This document shows, piece after piece, positions 10,746 through 23,300 of a DNA stretch of 64,000 bases. The position numbers and the translations under genes are program-made. The stretch comes from Bolinopsis microptera (taxonomy: Eukaryota; Ctenophora; Tentaculata; Lobata; Bolinopsidae): NCBI RefSeq assembly GCF_026151205.1, contig NC_087083.1, forward strand, positions 13,142,944 to 13,206,943. Direction: 5' to 3'. Below the pieces are notes generated by a model. The model had not been told where the DNA came from, searched no databases, and was given only the letters and a program-made list of their open reading frames with translations. Numbering within the stretch: position 1 is the first letter of the stretch; each line of letters begins with the position of its first letter.

Positions 10746-13184
10746 CAATGTTCAGCCATACAGCCAAGATGTAAAGGGTCTGAAAACTCAAAAGCTGTTT
10801 GCTGTTCTGATTCCATGTCCACGGATGGGTTATTCCGGCTTCTTGAATCAGAACACTGTGATGCTTACTACACAATTTACTACCTATTCCATTCCAAAAG
10901 CAATGAAGTCAGGGAATTCTTAGGAACAAAGCTATTTAATCTATCAGAAACTGAACTGGAGTTTTTCCTACCCCAACTGCTACATCTGTACATCAACTAT
11001 TCTTTTGTTGCGGACCATATTCACTCCTATCTCCTTTGTCGCTGCTTGAATGATGATATTTTTGCTTTAAAAACGGTTTGGTGGTTGAAGTCATGCAGTC
11101 AAGACGAATGGATGAACCCTGATGCAAAGCGTAGAGGACTCAGATTATTGGACATTATTATATCAAACGACATGAAATCTAAAAAGGGGACTAGTCCTGG
11201 AAAGTCATCTTCACCAGGTATTTGAAGTAATAAATTAGAAGTTTTCAATGTTTGTGTTTCACCTATAGCTCAATATTCCTTTTTTAATAATAGCAGATTA
11301 CTTAATCAAGGAATTGGTCAGGGGGAATTTGGTCAGGGGTTTGAAGTTTTGCTGTAAATCTAAAATATCTCTAACAGGACAATCCAACCCTTTTCAGGAG
11401 CATCACTACTGAACCTATCTGAAACAGAAACCTTAAAAAGAAGCAGTTCAACTCACTCCCTCTCCATATCACCAACTCAACCCCACGTGACAACCACGCC
11501 CAAGTTCGTGCGGACACATTCCAGATCCAGATCAGATGACAGTGGTCTGATAAACTTCATACCTATTTTGAGAAGTGCCAGCACCCAACACTTGTCCGAT
11601 TTAGCATCAGGTGATTTGTCGTTTTACAATTTACATGTTGGTTGTTTTCCCTGGCTTAGAATCATAGACTTTAATTGCAGTTTCGAAATTTGTTTATCAT
11701 CAATAAGATCAATTGATTAAATTCGATACATCTGATTAAATTAGATACATCTGATTCGATACATCTGATTAAATTAATTAATTAATTAAATTAAATGTGC
11801 AGGCGGAGCATTTGAACTGGACTGCTCAAACTGTCTAAACTCCTCCACCTTCTGGTCGTGTAGAAGTCACGTGCCTCGGTTGACAGTCCTACAGAACTTT
11901 GTCCAATCCTTCCTAAACATATGTGACAAACTCGGACCACTGGCAACCAAAGAGGACAAAATGAACAAGTTACACGCCGAACTGGGCATCATAAATCTCA
12001 ACCTTCCAGCTCGAGTTAAAATCCCCACAATCGGTGCCAAACACTACGACATAGTTCGAATTCCACCAAACCAAGGAATCGTACTAAACTCAAAAGAAAG
12101 GATCCCATATATGGTAAACATAGAGTATGTAGAACGGCACAGCTCTGACTCCCCACTCCCAGCGCGGTGTACCAGAAACAACGACCCTGCCACGCCCCTA
12201 AAAACAGATAACGACCCATTTCAAACAATATCCGCTGCTTCAATCCGGAACAATCTCTCAACCCAATCAGAAAGTGAATGCCCCAAGTTTTCTTACGATA
12301 ATAGTGATCCGTCAGCTAGCAGGTTAAAGGAACAATGGGAACTGACAGTTCAGCGAACAAAGCAGTTCTCCCCATACGGCCATCTACCTGGCTGGAATCT
12401 CCACTCGTGTATCGTTAAATGTGGGGATGATTTGCGGCAGGAAGTGGTGGCGTACCAGTTGCTGAAGCAGTTCCAGAAAGTATGGCTGGAGGAGAAACTA
12501 GAGCTGTGGCTGTACCCGTACTCGGTAGTAGTGGTCAGTGAGGATTGTGGGTTTATTGAACTCATACCAAACACTGTTTCCATTCATCAGGTTAAGAAAC
12601 AGAGTAAGCTATCCCTCCTGGGTTATTTTATCCAGGAGTTTGGTTCAGTCACCTCCCAATCCTTCCTTACTGCTCAGAAAAACTTTGTTCACAGCCTGGC
12701 TGCGTACTCTCTCTTTTGTTACTTCATCCAAGTGAAGGACAGGCACAACGGCAATATACTGATAGACAACCAAGGTCACATAATTCACATAGACTACGGG
12801 TTTATGTTGTCTCATTCCCCGGGCCGGAACATAGGGTTTGAGAACTCCCCTTTCAAGTTGACCGAGGAACACGTCGAGGTGCTGGGCGGACAAGACAGTG
12901 ATTTATTCAACTACTTCAAACAGCTGCTCCTCAAAGGATTCCTAGCTGCTCGGAAACATTTCGAGCGGATTAAGTTGATTGTTGAGGTTATGCAGTTGGG
13001 GTCACAGTGGCCGTGTTTCAACCGCCGTGCTGCAACGGTACACGATCTGCAGAATAGGTTCTTTTTGAACCTGACGGAGGAACAGTTGTCTAAACAGATT
13101 GATGGTATGATTTATCAAGCTCTGCGGTCTCTGACTACTAAGTTGTATGATAATTATCAGTATTTTACTGGTGGTATACTGTGA
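10746..13184 (+). CDS. PI4KB: Phosphatidylinositol 4-kinase beta (type III PI4K)
   Basis: The enzyme makes PI4P at the Golgi from phosphatidylinositol and ATP. Exons: about 10746 (ATG 10815)-11217, 11398-11610 and 11803-13184; phases 1 and 1 join cleanly. From ATG 10815 the product is 665 aa. Exon 1 is the lipid-kinase-unique helical region (GLFRLLESEHCD, FYLPQLL-like FFLPQLLHLYINY, CRCLNDD). Exon 2 is a Ser/Thr-rich linker with RSRSDDS, resembling the phosphorylated linker of human PI4KB. Exon 3 has LPARVKIPT, VVLNSKERIPYMV, SPYGHLPGWNL, VKCGDDLRQE (ATP site, near residue 409), VSIHQVKKQSKLSLL, the catalytic loop VKDRHNGNIL (near 515) and HIDYGF (near 533). It ends YFTGGIL, like the family's YLTNGIM. 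IDYG replaces the usual IDFG. The human protein has about 120 more N-terminal residues, so an upstream exon may be missing from this call. Confidence 0.93.
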
Positions 13185-14320
13185 GGATTTAGCAGGATTT
13201 AGCTGGATTTATCAGGAGAATGGTAGGAGTGTCACAGAATCTTGAGAAATGTCACAGAATGTTACGAATTCTGCAGAGAGCTGATTTTGCAGAATTTCTA
13301 TCGTCCGATTGTGTATTATAATAGTTGAAACCGTCTTTTGGTTACGCATTGTAAATGAAATAGACTAGTATTTTTTGGTTATTTTTGTACATGTTTATTT
13401 TATGTGGCTGCGCTACTTCAACTATTTTAGAGCAGAGATGTTTATTGATTGGTAAAGTTGATAAGATTTTGCGTTTTCTACTTGATATATTGTATAGCAT
13501 TCTTGGCATAGTTCCATTGAGTGAATAGTTGAGACTACGCATAGAGAATTTACAAATAGTTGAGACTACGTAGAGAATTTACAAAGATTTTATTCAAGGC
13601 AGACAGTAATAGGAAAATGTTTAATGACTAGATTTATTTTCACTTTTAATCCCTTTCCATCTGTAAGTTACATTGTTTCACGAATTGACCATGTTGGTTA
13701 ATGGTTAAGAATGCAAATGGTTTAGAATATGTCTGATATAGTTCCTATAGTTAGTAGTTTTAGAAATTTAAAATAAGTTAAAAGTAAAATTGTTTGTTAT
13801 TTTGTACTCGGTAAAACGTTTTTTGAACTAAAAATATTTATCTGATCCAATGGTCAGGGTTACAAGATATTTCTTCTAATTTTCATATTCTTTAGCGGAG
13901 TATGGATTACTTGTAACCGTTAGTAACCGTTAGTAACCGTTAGTAACCGTTAGTAACCGTTCAACTGTGATATTTGATTCGTTTATTGATTGAAAAAGTC
14001 GTTTGATTGGCGTTTCCCAACTAGTCAATTATGCTTATCTATACTTAAATTGAATATTCAGTCAAGTAAAAGTAGCCTTAGCCTCTTTATGAAATGTTGG
14101 CACGTGACTGAGAATGACCAATCACCGAATCTCTGTCTTACATAAAAACACCTATAACAGTCACATAAATTTAGGCTACTGCAACTGTAAATTATCCTAC
14201 ACTTTTATAGCAATTTGCTTTTACAAGAGTCAAAAGTTATGATTTATTGGTTAATTAATTAGCTAATTAGTTAATTAGTTAAAATTAAGTTAATTATCTA
14301 ACAGTTTTAATTGGTAGAGT
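13185..14320. other. PI4KB 3' flank and PNN upstream region
   Basis: This is AT-rich sequence with a short minisatellite of five GTAACCGTTA units at about 13915-13963. I see no gene. The right part (14.0-14.3 kb) must hold the pinin promoter. Confidence 0.55.
14101..14122 (+). promoter_or_regulatory. E-box (CACGTG) and CCAAT motif upstream of PNN
   Basis: CACGTG at 14101-14106 and CCAAT at 14118-14122 lie about 200 bp upstream of the pinin ATG, within likely promoter distance. They are motif matches only; the transcription start is not visible. Confidence 0.25.
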
Positions 14321-17300
14321 ATGTCAGTGGAGATAATAGAAGCTCAGGAGCAGCTTCAGCGGGCTAGGGACAACTTGCGCCATGTTGAGGAGGGGATTAA
14401 GAAAACTGCTACATCTTCAAATCTTAGGTTGGTAGTACTTTATACCTATGCTATGTATAATGTACATATTATTACATTGATACAGATGCCTGACTGTGAC
14501 TGTCTGACCTTTTGTATTATATTTCAAAACCCATGAGATAATATGAGATGTTTTGAGTTTTATCTCATTAGTTTCAGTCACCAAACACCATTTGACTTTT
14601 GAGTTGATAACCTAATCACTAATTCGTATAACATGTGTTGGAGTTTCTAGTATTAAAGATTTTAATTTCTTCAGATTTGGAGATAAGGATGCGGGCAGGG
14701 GCAGACCTGGCAGGGGCAGACCTGGACGCTTAATGGGTCGTCTTGGTGGCGTCCAGAGGTATTTACTGAGTTTTAATTTTAACATTTTAAACTTTAGTCT
14801 TAGGGTACGGTTTTACTTTTATCAAATAAATCAATAATCAGATTTCTTAAAATGTATACAACAGTTCCAATACCTTGCTCGATAATATCAATACTAAGAT
14901 TAGTAGTAATGCTTTTCAAACAAAGTTACAACGAATTCTTCATGTAGTACATCCTAGGTTTGGACAGGATATGCCCGTTTAAAATATTTCCATCACGTTA
15001 CATTACATAATTCTCAATAAATGTAATAGATTTGTAGTGTTGTTATGAGTTTAAAATTAGTTAATTAATTTAAAACTATGATAAACATGTGCAGGTTCCG
15101 GGCAGAGAACGATAGCAGTGTGGACAGTGAGCCCCCTCTCAAGAAATCCCTATCCTCCGTGGCAAGGTATTAAAATTTAAACCTAGTTTTATCTTATAGC
15201 ATTGGGTATTTTGTAAATTAAATAAATGTTTAATATTAATAACACTTGGTAAATTTGGTGGCTAGATCTAAGAAAATCATAGACGATCTAAATAATTAAT
15301 TTGATAATAACGTATTTGTTTTAACAGCAGGTTGGGTCCCTTGAACATCGAGAACAAACCTGACAATGATAATGACGATGACGCTGTGAGTATTATTAGC
15401 TAATATATTTTATTTTGAAATATAAACACGATTATGAGCAAAAACTTTTTACTTTCAACATTATAATTGTTGCAAAATTTATTCATTTATTAAACAAAAA
15501 TCGATAAATCTTTAGATAATTTTTTATGATTTTAATCGCTCAGTTTTAATCTTATTTTTAGCCGACTCTGAAATCTACGGTGACCTTGAGCCAGATACAA
15601 GATAGAGATTCTGCTAGTTCTATTGTAAATGATGCAAAAACTCTGAACAGGTACCTTTAAAATTACACTTTACAATTACACTTTACTTTTAATTTACATT
15701 TATTCAAATTAATTAATTTTAAAAGTGTTTACTTTGTGATATAACATCGATAATTAATGGTGTTAAAATAGTTGCCATGAAAGAAGCTTGTTCTTATAAT
15801 CGTGAGCCTTCAATTTATCCAGTTCTTGTTTCCACCCCAAAACCTAGACAAAGTTTAAATCGGCATAGATTTAAATTGTACTTAACTAATTATACCATTG
15901 CTTTATTGTGTAATTAAAGTTTTATTTCATCATGTTATTTAAATTATATTGTCCAGGTCAAAGCGTTTGTTTGGTAGCCTTTTGATGGGTACCTTGCGTC
16001 AGTTCAAACAAGAAAAAGAGAAAACCAAATCATCGGTTTGTTTTAAAAATCAAGTACAATTAGTTTCTGTTACGATGGAATCCTGTTAAAATTCTCGATT
16101 TACAAAAATTTGAATTGAACAGATATTTATTCTGACATATCCAAAATCCAAATCCTTCAAAAGTTCCTAAATAAAGGTATTAATTATTGATGTTGTGTCT
16201 CTCAAATGTCTCTCCCTCAAATATTTCAAAAAATGTTGCTATTTAAGTCATAATCAATAATGTCGTGTTACTTAATTGAAAACAATGGATATAAAATCAA
16301 TTCCAATAAAACGATCCCTCCTCAACCCTGCTCGATCCCATCACTAGGAGTCAAAGCAAGCGGAAATGTGGGACAAGATAAATCAGAAGGAGGCGGAACA
16401 GGTAGCCTTGACAGCTGCGGATAGGAGACGGTTGGAGACGGCCAAGGACGAGGTTAACCAAGAGATTCGGCTTCTGGAGGAGAAGATGGAACTTGCAGAG
16501 ATGGTGAGTTGATTTGATGGTTGGGATAGGAAGTTGGAGCAATCCTTGTTCTTTGATACCTTGTTAAGTACTTTGGGGTAGAGGGGTTCTCACCCAACAG
16601 CCTTACCGAGATAATCCATACCCTTTCTCTGTTATAGTGGATAACCGAGTAGACCGTTCAAAATAAAAGTAGACGTTTTTTCTATGTCAATCGAAATCGG
16701 ATGTAATCATTGTATTACAACTCTTTCAAGTGTTGTCAACTTTGCGTCAGATTTCCTTCCAGGTTCATTTAACATGTATCTTGGTGCAGCCTGATAGTTG
16801 CTGACTATTCTGGTCTCATTCTTATCACTTTTCCTTCCTGGGCGGATAAAGATCATATTAATACTTTGATTGATTGTATTAAACATTAAGTAAATTTCAG
16901 CTGTCAGTTCACTCATAAATTTGCTATTAATTTGTATTAAATTAAGGTTATTTAATTTTAATTCGATAGTTATTTTCCAAAGATTCAAATGAACCAAAAA
17001 CTCATTTACCTGATAACAATTGCAACATCATCCTCGTCTTTTCTCTTAAAAAGTTTCTGAAACTTCTCACAGTCATACTATAAATGAAAAAGTTTGACAT
17101 AACGTTCACACTCAGCATGGTACAAGCACATCTGTAAAACACCAGCTGGAACATACTCCATTTAACAGGGTCTTTCTCCAGAAAAGGTTCTACCAAACCG
17201 TAGATATTATAAGGCAGAATAGCGAAACTGTAGATAGTTGCTACTAGCACCAGCGTTAAGGAACCCTGCCATCTTAAAGTAGTGTGGGTTATCTTCATTG

Positions 17301-20300
17301 CTTTTCTGAATAACAGGACTGTGGACACAATGATAGCGATACTTGGCACAGAGCCCATTAGGACAAAACTGACAGGTTTAAGCCATTTCCAGGTTTCCGC
17401 GAAAAACCCATAAGAGCAGTTATATTTACGGAGGTCAAAAACCACATCGGTTGAACTGACAAGATACTGTGTTATGGGCAGTCCCAGGCAGAATACCCAG
17501 ATACCTCCGCATACCTTGTGGGTTTGGGTACACGTCCATGTTCGTGCTTTTAGAGGGAAATGCAGCATCAGTAGCTTACCTGTTGTCATGCCACCAATCA
17601 AGAAACAGCCCACTGGTAGACAGTAATAGCTGGAGTAAGTCGTAACATTGCAGATAATATCACCTAAAACCCAGCCGTCAGCTAGCAATGAAACCAGTCC
17701 CGGGGTTATGTAGGTGACAGCCAGGATGAGGTCACATGAGGCAATGTGCTGCATGAAGACAACTGTTACTTTCTGGAGTTTTATAGCTTTGTATCTGATG
17801 GTGGCTAGTAGGATTATGGTGTCACCCAGGAGAGATGATACAAGTACTAGTATGGTCCATGTGATCCAGATGGAGCGGACTAACCCGTTCTTTAGACCGA
17901 GTGTGGGGTAGTCGGAGTAATTGATAGTTTTGTTCATGTGGCTGACAGTGGGGTAGATAGAATTTAGAAAAGAAACAGCTGGAAAATGTCTTGTTGGACG
18001 ATCGATACAAAACGTGTGATCCAGTACTATACATAATACATGTAATTTATAACCGGAACAATCTGACAATATAAACTTTTAGTTGCCGGCACAGAGACTG
18101 ATATATTAGTTATTAAAGTTGCAATAGAATGGAAATGCGAATACTTCGCGAACGTTCGATGTTAACAGCCATTAGTGGTTCGAGAAGTGCATGTGACGAA
18201 CTCATAGATGGGGGCTCCATTTTTACAGGTCGTGTTTGCGTCGACCAAAAAGATTATATCTAGATACAGGGTGGCCCAAAAGTGACTACCCACACGCAAC
18301 CTCTTAATAACTCACGTAATTCGTCTCCAAATTGCACCAAAATTTCAGAGATTATAGATATGGGTCAAACTTAGATTTCCTGAAAGTTTCGTAAGCCACA
18401 CCCAATTACAGTGGGCGTGGCGTGACACTCCCTCTTTTTCACTATTGTCTTCATAAAATAAGAACGCTTTAAGCTAAGAACTCCAAATTTTTTGCACACA
18501 TTTGGCTTGATGATTTAAAACCTTTTCCAAAGTTTCAAGTTCATTGTTCAAAATTTGGCTGAGTTATGACCATTTCAAAATTCATCGGATACGTGATCCG
18601 AGCACTCAGTCAGTGATCTCTGCACTCAATCAGTGATCTCGTCACCCAATCTGTTCAAGAGTAAGGCGTTAGCGTGTATTAATGAGGTTCATTAGGCTTT
18701 ACCAAACATACTGAGGAGATGACGACCTGATCATGATTGATTGGATACCGATAATGACTTTGCTAGACAGGAAAACACCAAATTCTTCGTAAAAGTCAGG
18801 TCCTAGGATTCCACGAGAACTGATGGCGCACCAGATCGTGACCTTTTCAGGAAAATCAGGAATCACGGTCTAAAAGTTGGTGTTTCTTTGTGTCCGATAG
18901 GCCCGGTTAGAAAGATCTCGCTTTAGGATTCGTTGAAGGGATGTTCTGCTGAGGTCTAAGGCAGGAGCTCGTTTTCGGGTGCCAATTTTAGGTGTATCCA
19001 TCACGTCACCAATAACCATGGTGATGTTTTCTTCGGTCCTCGCAGTTCGTCTTCTGCCGACTCTTCGCTGATCGTTTGCAGAAAAAGTGAACTTGATCTT
19101 GTGATGCATATCAAAGCAGCTTTTCCGGCAAGGGGATGGTCGGTTGAATTTCATTTGAAATTGTCGTTTAAGCTGAGGGCAGAACTCCCCATTCTCTCTC
19201 TTCAGGTAGACAAACAATCGTTGTTCCGCAGTATAGGGAGGATAGTGAACCATTTTCGATGATTCAATGGATAGTTCATTCCTTTTTATCGATTGTAAGG
19301 AACAAACCTGTGACTAGCAGGGCTAACAAGCCCTGCAACCAATCAAGCGGTGCATGTGAGCCAAACAGGCCATTAACCAAGTGCAGAGATCACTGACTGA
19401 GTGCTCGGATCACGTATCCGGTGAATTTTGAAATGGTCATAACTCAGCCAAATTTTGAACAATGAACTTGAAACTTTGGGAAAGGTTTTAAATTATCAAG
19501 CCAAAGGTGTGCAAAAAATTTGGAGTTCTTAGCTTAAAGCGTTCTCATTTTATGAAGACAATAGTGAAAAAGAGGGAGTGTCACGCCACGCCCACTGTAA
19601 TTGGGCGTGGCTTACGAAACTTTCAGGAAATCTAAGTTTGACCTATATCTATAATCTCTAAAATTTTTGTGTAATTTGAAGACGAATTACGTGAGTTATT
19701 AAAAGGTTGCGTGTGGGTAGTCACTTTTGGGCCACCCTGTATATAATCAACAACCAAGCGAGTAAAAGAAGATCTATTACTACAATAGAATGAATGATCT
19801 AAATCATTCTCCTGTATAACAAAGAATAATGTCGATATTGTACAGACACGTACAATTCCTTTGTAAAGCGTGTATGAAATTGCGGGTAGTTTGAGTGATC
19901 AGGCATTCCTTTGTAAAGCTTTGAGCACATTGGCTAATAAAGGTAAAAACAATGTATTTTCATTTCAATAATATATTAAATAATAAATTTACACATAATC
20001 AAACTTAAACCCAAATAACACTCTGCTCAAAAGCGGACATATGATCCCGAGGATTGAACTTGTATCCGTACACCTCTCCATCATTTAGCGAATTCATATC
20101 ATCATCTACAATATCCTGGTACATTCCGTTACTCTCGGAGATAGAAAGTCCGAGCTTGTGAACTGTACAAGTTTCCTCGTGGTCAGCTATCAGGGAGGAG
20201 GAGTGGATAGGAGCTCCCATCTCCGATATCTCCGATAATTGCCGAGCTGGAGGGAAGGGCTGGTTAGCAGAGAGTTGGTGAGAGTTAGGGTAGGAAGGAG

Positions 20301-23300
20301 CTGTGAGTCGTCTTGGTCTGATGTGAGTGTAGGAAGTACGAGGGTAGGCGTCCTGTTCCGAATATCTCCTGTGTTGGGAGATTCTTCTGTTCTTTCTTAC
20401 TGGGGTTATTTGGGGTTGGTGAGGACATCTAGTGCTGAAGGAACAGTTGCAGAGGTGAGCCACCATGGCATCCAGGACATCTTTGTGGACCAGGGCGTGT
20501 GTGAAATTGCGGGTGGGTTGGGTGATCAGGGATTCAGGAAGCTTATTGAGGGGGCTGGGGTTGTACAGCTGTGGTTGGGTGGGGATGACATGGTTGTCCC
20601 TGGGGTTGTATCGTTCTGTGGGTTCGGTGGGGATGACATGGTTGTCCCTGGGATTGTATCGTTCTGTGGGGCTAACATGGTTGTTTCTGTAGAAGGAATG
20701 GTGAGGAGAAGAAGCTTTTCTAGTGTTCTTCTTAGAAGACCTTTTCTTGGAGATGCTCTTCTTGGAGGATTGTTTGGAAGAACAGCACTGACCCATTGTT
20801 TGTTGGAAGATGTGGTAAAAGTAAAACTGTAGCTGTAAAAGGTAATAAAAGATTGATGATGTATAAACTAGATAATACCGGTATTTATAATGTTCTGTAG
20901 CTTTGAGCTTTGTTTGTAACACGTGGAGTTGACACCATGTAACGAGAACTGATATTAACACCGTGTAACTGATATGATCCAGACTGAATAGGATCGGGGT
21001 GCACTCTGTAGCGGTGTGGTTGACACCTCCCAATACCCAACTTGGTGATGTGCTGACACCATTATTGGGTATGGTTTGATTTGAGCCATTATTCTCAGCT
21101 GAGTACAAGGCCTATCCTATTATTCTAGAACTAAAGAAAAATCAAAGAAAAAACTAGCATAAATTACAGACTACAGAGTAACAGTGCCATTCAGAAATCT
21201 GTTACAAAAAAACAGTGATACAAGAAACTATATACCATGGGGCAAGTTGGTCGTTTAGCTCCGGACAGTCTATTCACGGTCCCTGCACGGTCCATGCAAC
21301 AATGGAGCAATGGACCGTGGCTACCATGGTTAGTCAGTGCCAAATACTGTTGAGAGAGCGAGGTTTAACTGTACGTTCAAGTATAAGTACAAACTCAGAC
21401 AATATCGCTAATGAGGACTATGCATACTGTACAAATTAATACAAATATCAATATCTGTATACAAATAGTCAAATACGCGAACATATACCCCCGTGTTACG
21501 AAGTCCATGACTACAACTACTATATCAGTACCTCAATTCCATGAGATTAGTCTATGATAGTACTACATTCATTACTATGTTTATATAATGGTTTAACTGA
21601 TAAACATGGGAAAAGTGTCAATGAATGTTTAACACTCAGAACTACACACTGAATGACAGAATTAAGCAAACGTTCCCTTAAACAGAGAAGTTGCTACTAA
21701 ATTATTAACTTAAATAAATTATTAGTTAAAGAGAGAGTCACGAAAGTTGGTATATTATTAATAACTTAGTAGTCAAGGGATCAATAACTTGAATAATTCA
21801 GTTCAGATTTACGGTTAAATTCTACCTCTTTGTTTACTCCAATGGGTAGTTGATGAAAATTGTATTATTCAAAAGACATTGGAGTGGTGACCTACCAGCC
21901 TCTCTTGGTATGTAAATATTTGTCAAAATTGAGACATCTTAAATTAAGTCATCATTTAATTATCTGAATTATGAGTTATGACGTTTAAGTTGGCATATTA
22001 TTAACTAAGCCCTAAGGGATCTCGTATTATATGTAAATACTTGAGAATAACATCTGCCGGAGATAGTTTAACCGCTCTAAGCTCTATTATAGGAGGAATT
22101 GTAATATTTCGTACAAATAACTCTTTTGTTAGTCAAAACAAGTTAGTTTTGTTAGTTAAAACAACCGGGCAAAACCTAACACTTACACCGGTCTTCGAGA
22201 TCATGTTACTCGCATTACAATACAAATACTACCCCATTTTGGACAATTTTAACTTCTTACTTAACAACTTGCACTCTAATCGCAATGTACGAATTAAATG
22301 CTCCACATATGCTCCTGCTATTATTACCCTAGAAGTCGTGTAGAGTTAAATAATGCCAAATTCCTGTGATTGTCAAATTCCAGTGATTGTCGTTATTCTG
22401 TCTCGTATTGTACGGTTACACCAGGATATGGCATATAATGTTATTCTATGTATTTGGAAATGTTTTGGAGACATTATATCCATAAGAATTAGAGGGGAAT
22501 TATGTATTTTTGATGTTTATGCACTTAAATAATGGGTTTATAGTATTAAACGGAGCTCTAAAATCTGGCATGTAGCGCGCTAAGCAACTTTGGCGTTGAG
22601 AATTTTCACTGCTCACACTTTGAACGAATTATTGTACTGCGCGCATGGTGGATTTTGTGAAATCATCCGCCCGCCCATCCTGTTAAATGTTTGTTGCCCG
22701 TTCAACCGCAAGTAAACGAATAGAAGTCTCATCTCGTCGATAAATTATGGTTATTATTATTTAAACATTTAATTAGTCCAATTGGTAAACTTGAATAGTT
22801 AGTCAGTAGCGCCAGTTGCAGTGGGTCATTCATTTTCAGCTCTTACTTTGGTTCCTTTGGCCAAGTCTGCTTTTTTCAAGCGTCTTTAACTAACTCCTAT
22901 CAATTTTTCAGAAAGTCCGGGCAATTGAAGAACGGGACACCTACGCACAATTTATCCAAACTAAGACAACCCCTAGTATTTACTATCAACCCAAAGAGCA
23001 TTCGGAAAGCTCCAAAAAAGCGTTGAAGGAATCTAATCAACGTGTCACGAGTGAGTTTATGACTTTTTATGCTCCTGTGACAGCGTCTTTATTGAATATT
23101 TTGGTTGTTACTTCAGTTACTAAACGCCGTTAAATTCTTACCATGCAATTCATATTCTGAGTCGTAACGAGGGAATCTTTCCTTAGAGATATACGATGCT
23201 CGTATGGAAGGCTACAGTGACAAGATTTCGGAGATTGAAAGAAAACTAACCAAGCTGGGCGGAGGAGTGGAGAAGCAGTTGGGGGAACTGAGTACGGTAA

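Noticed and set aside
20239..20832. Plus-strand frame of 197 aa opposite the MGQCC gene
   Set aside because: The opposite strand has the lipidation start, a proper composition and a repeat in register; the plus frame has no motif.
20797..21108. N-terminal extension of the MGQCC gene (104 aa)
   Set aside because: The extension would bury the MGQCC signal; the internal ATG has a good AACAATGG context. It remains possible as an upstream reading frame.
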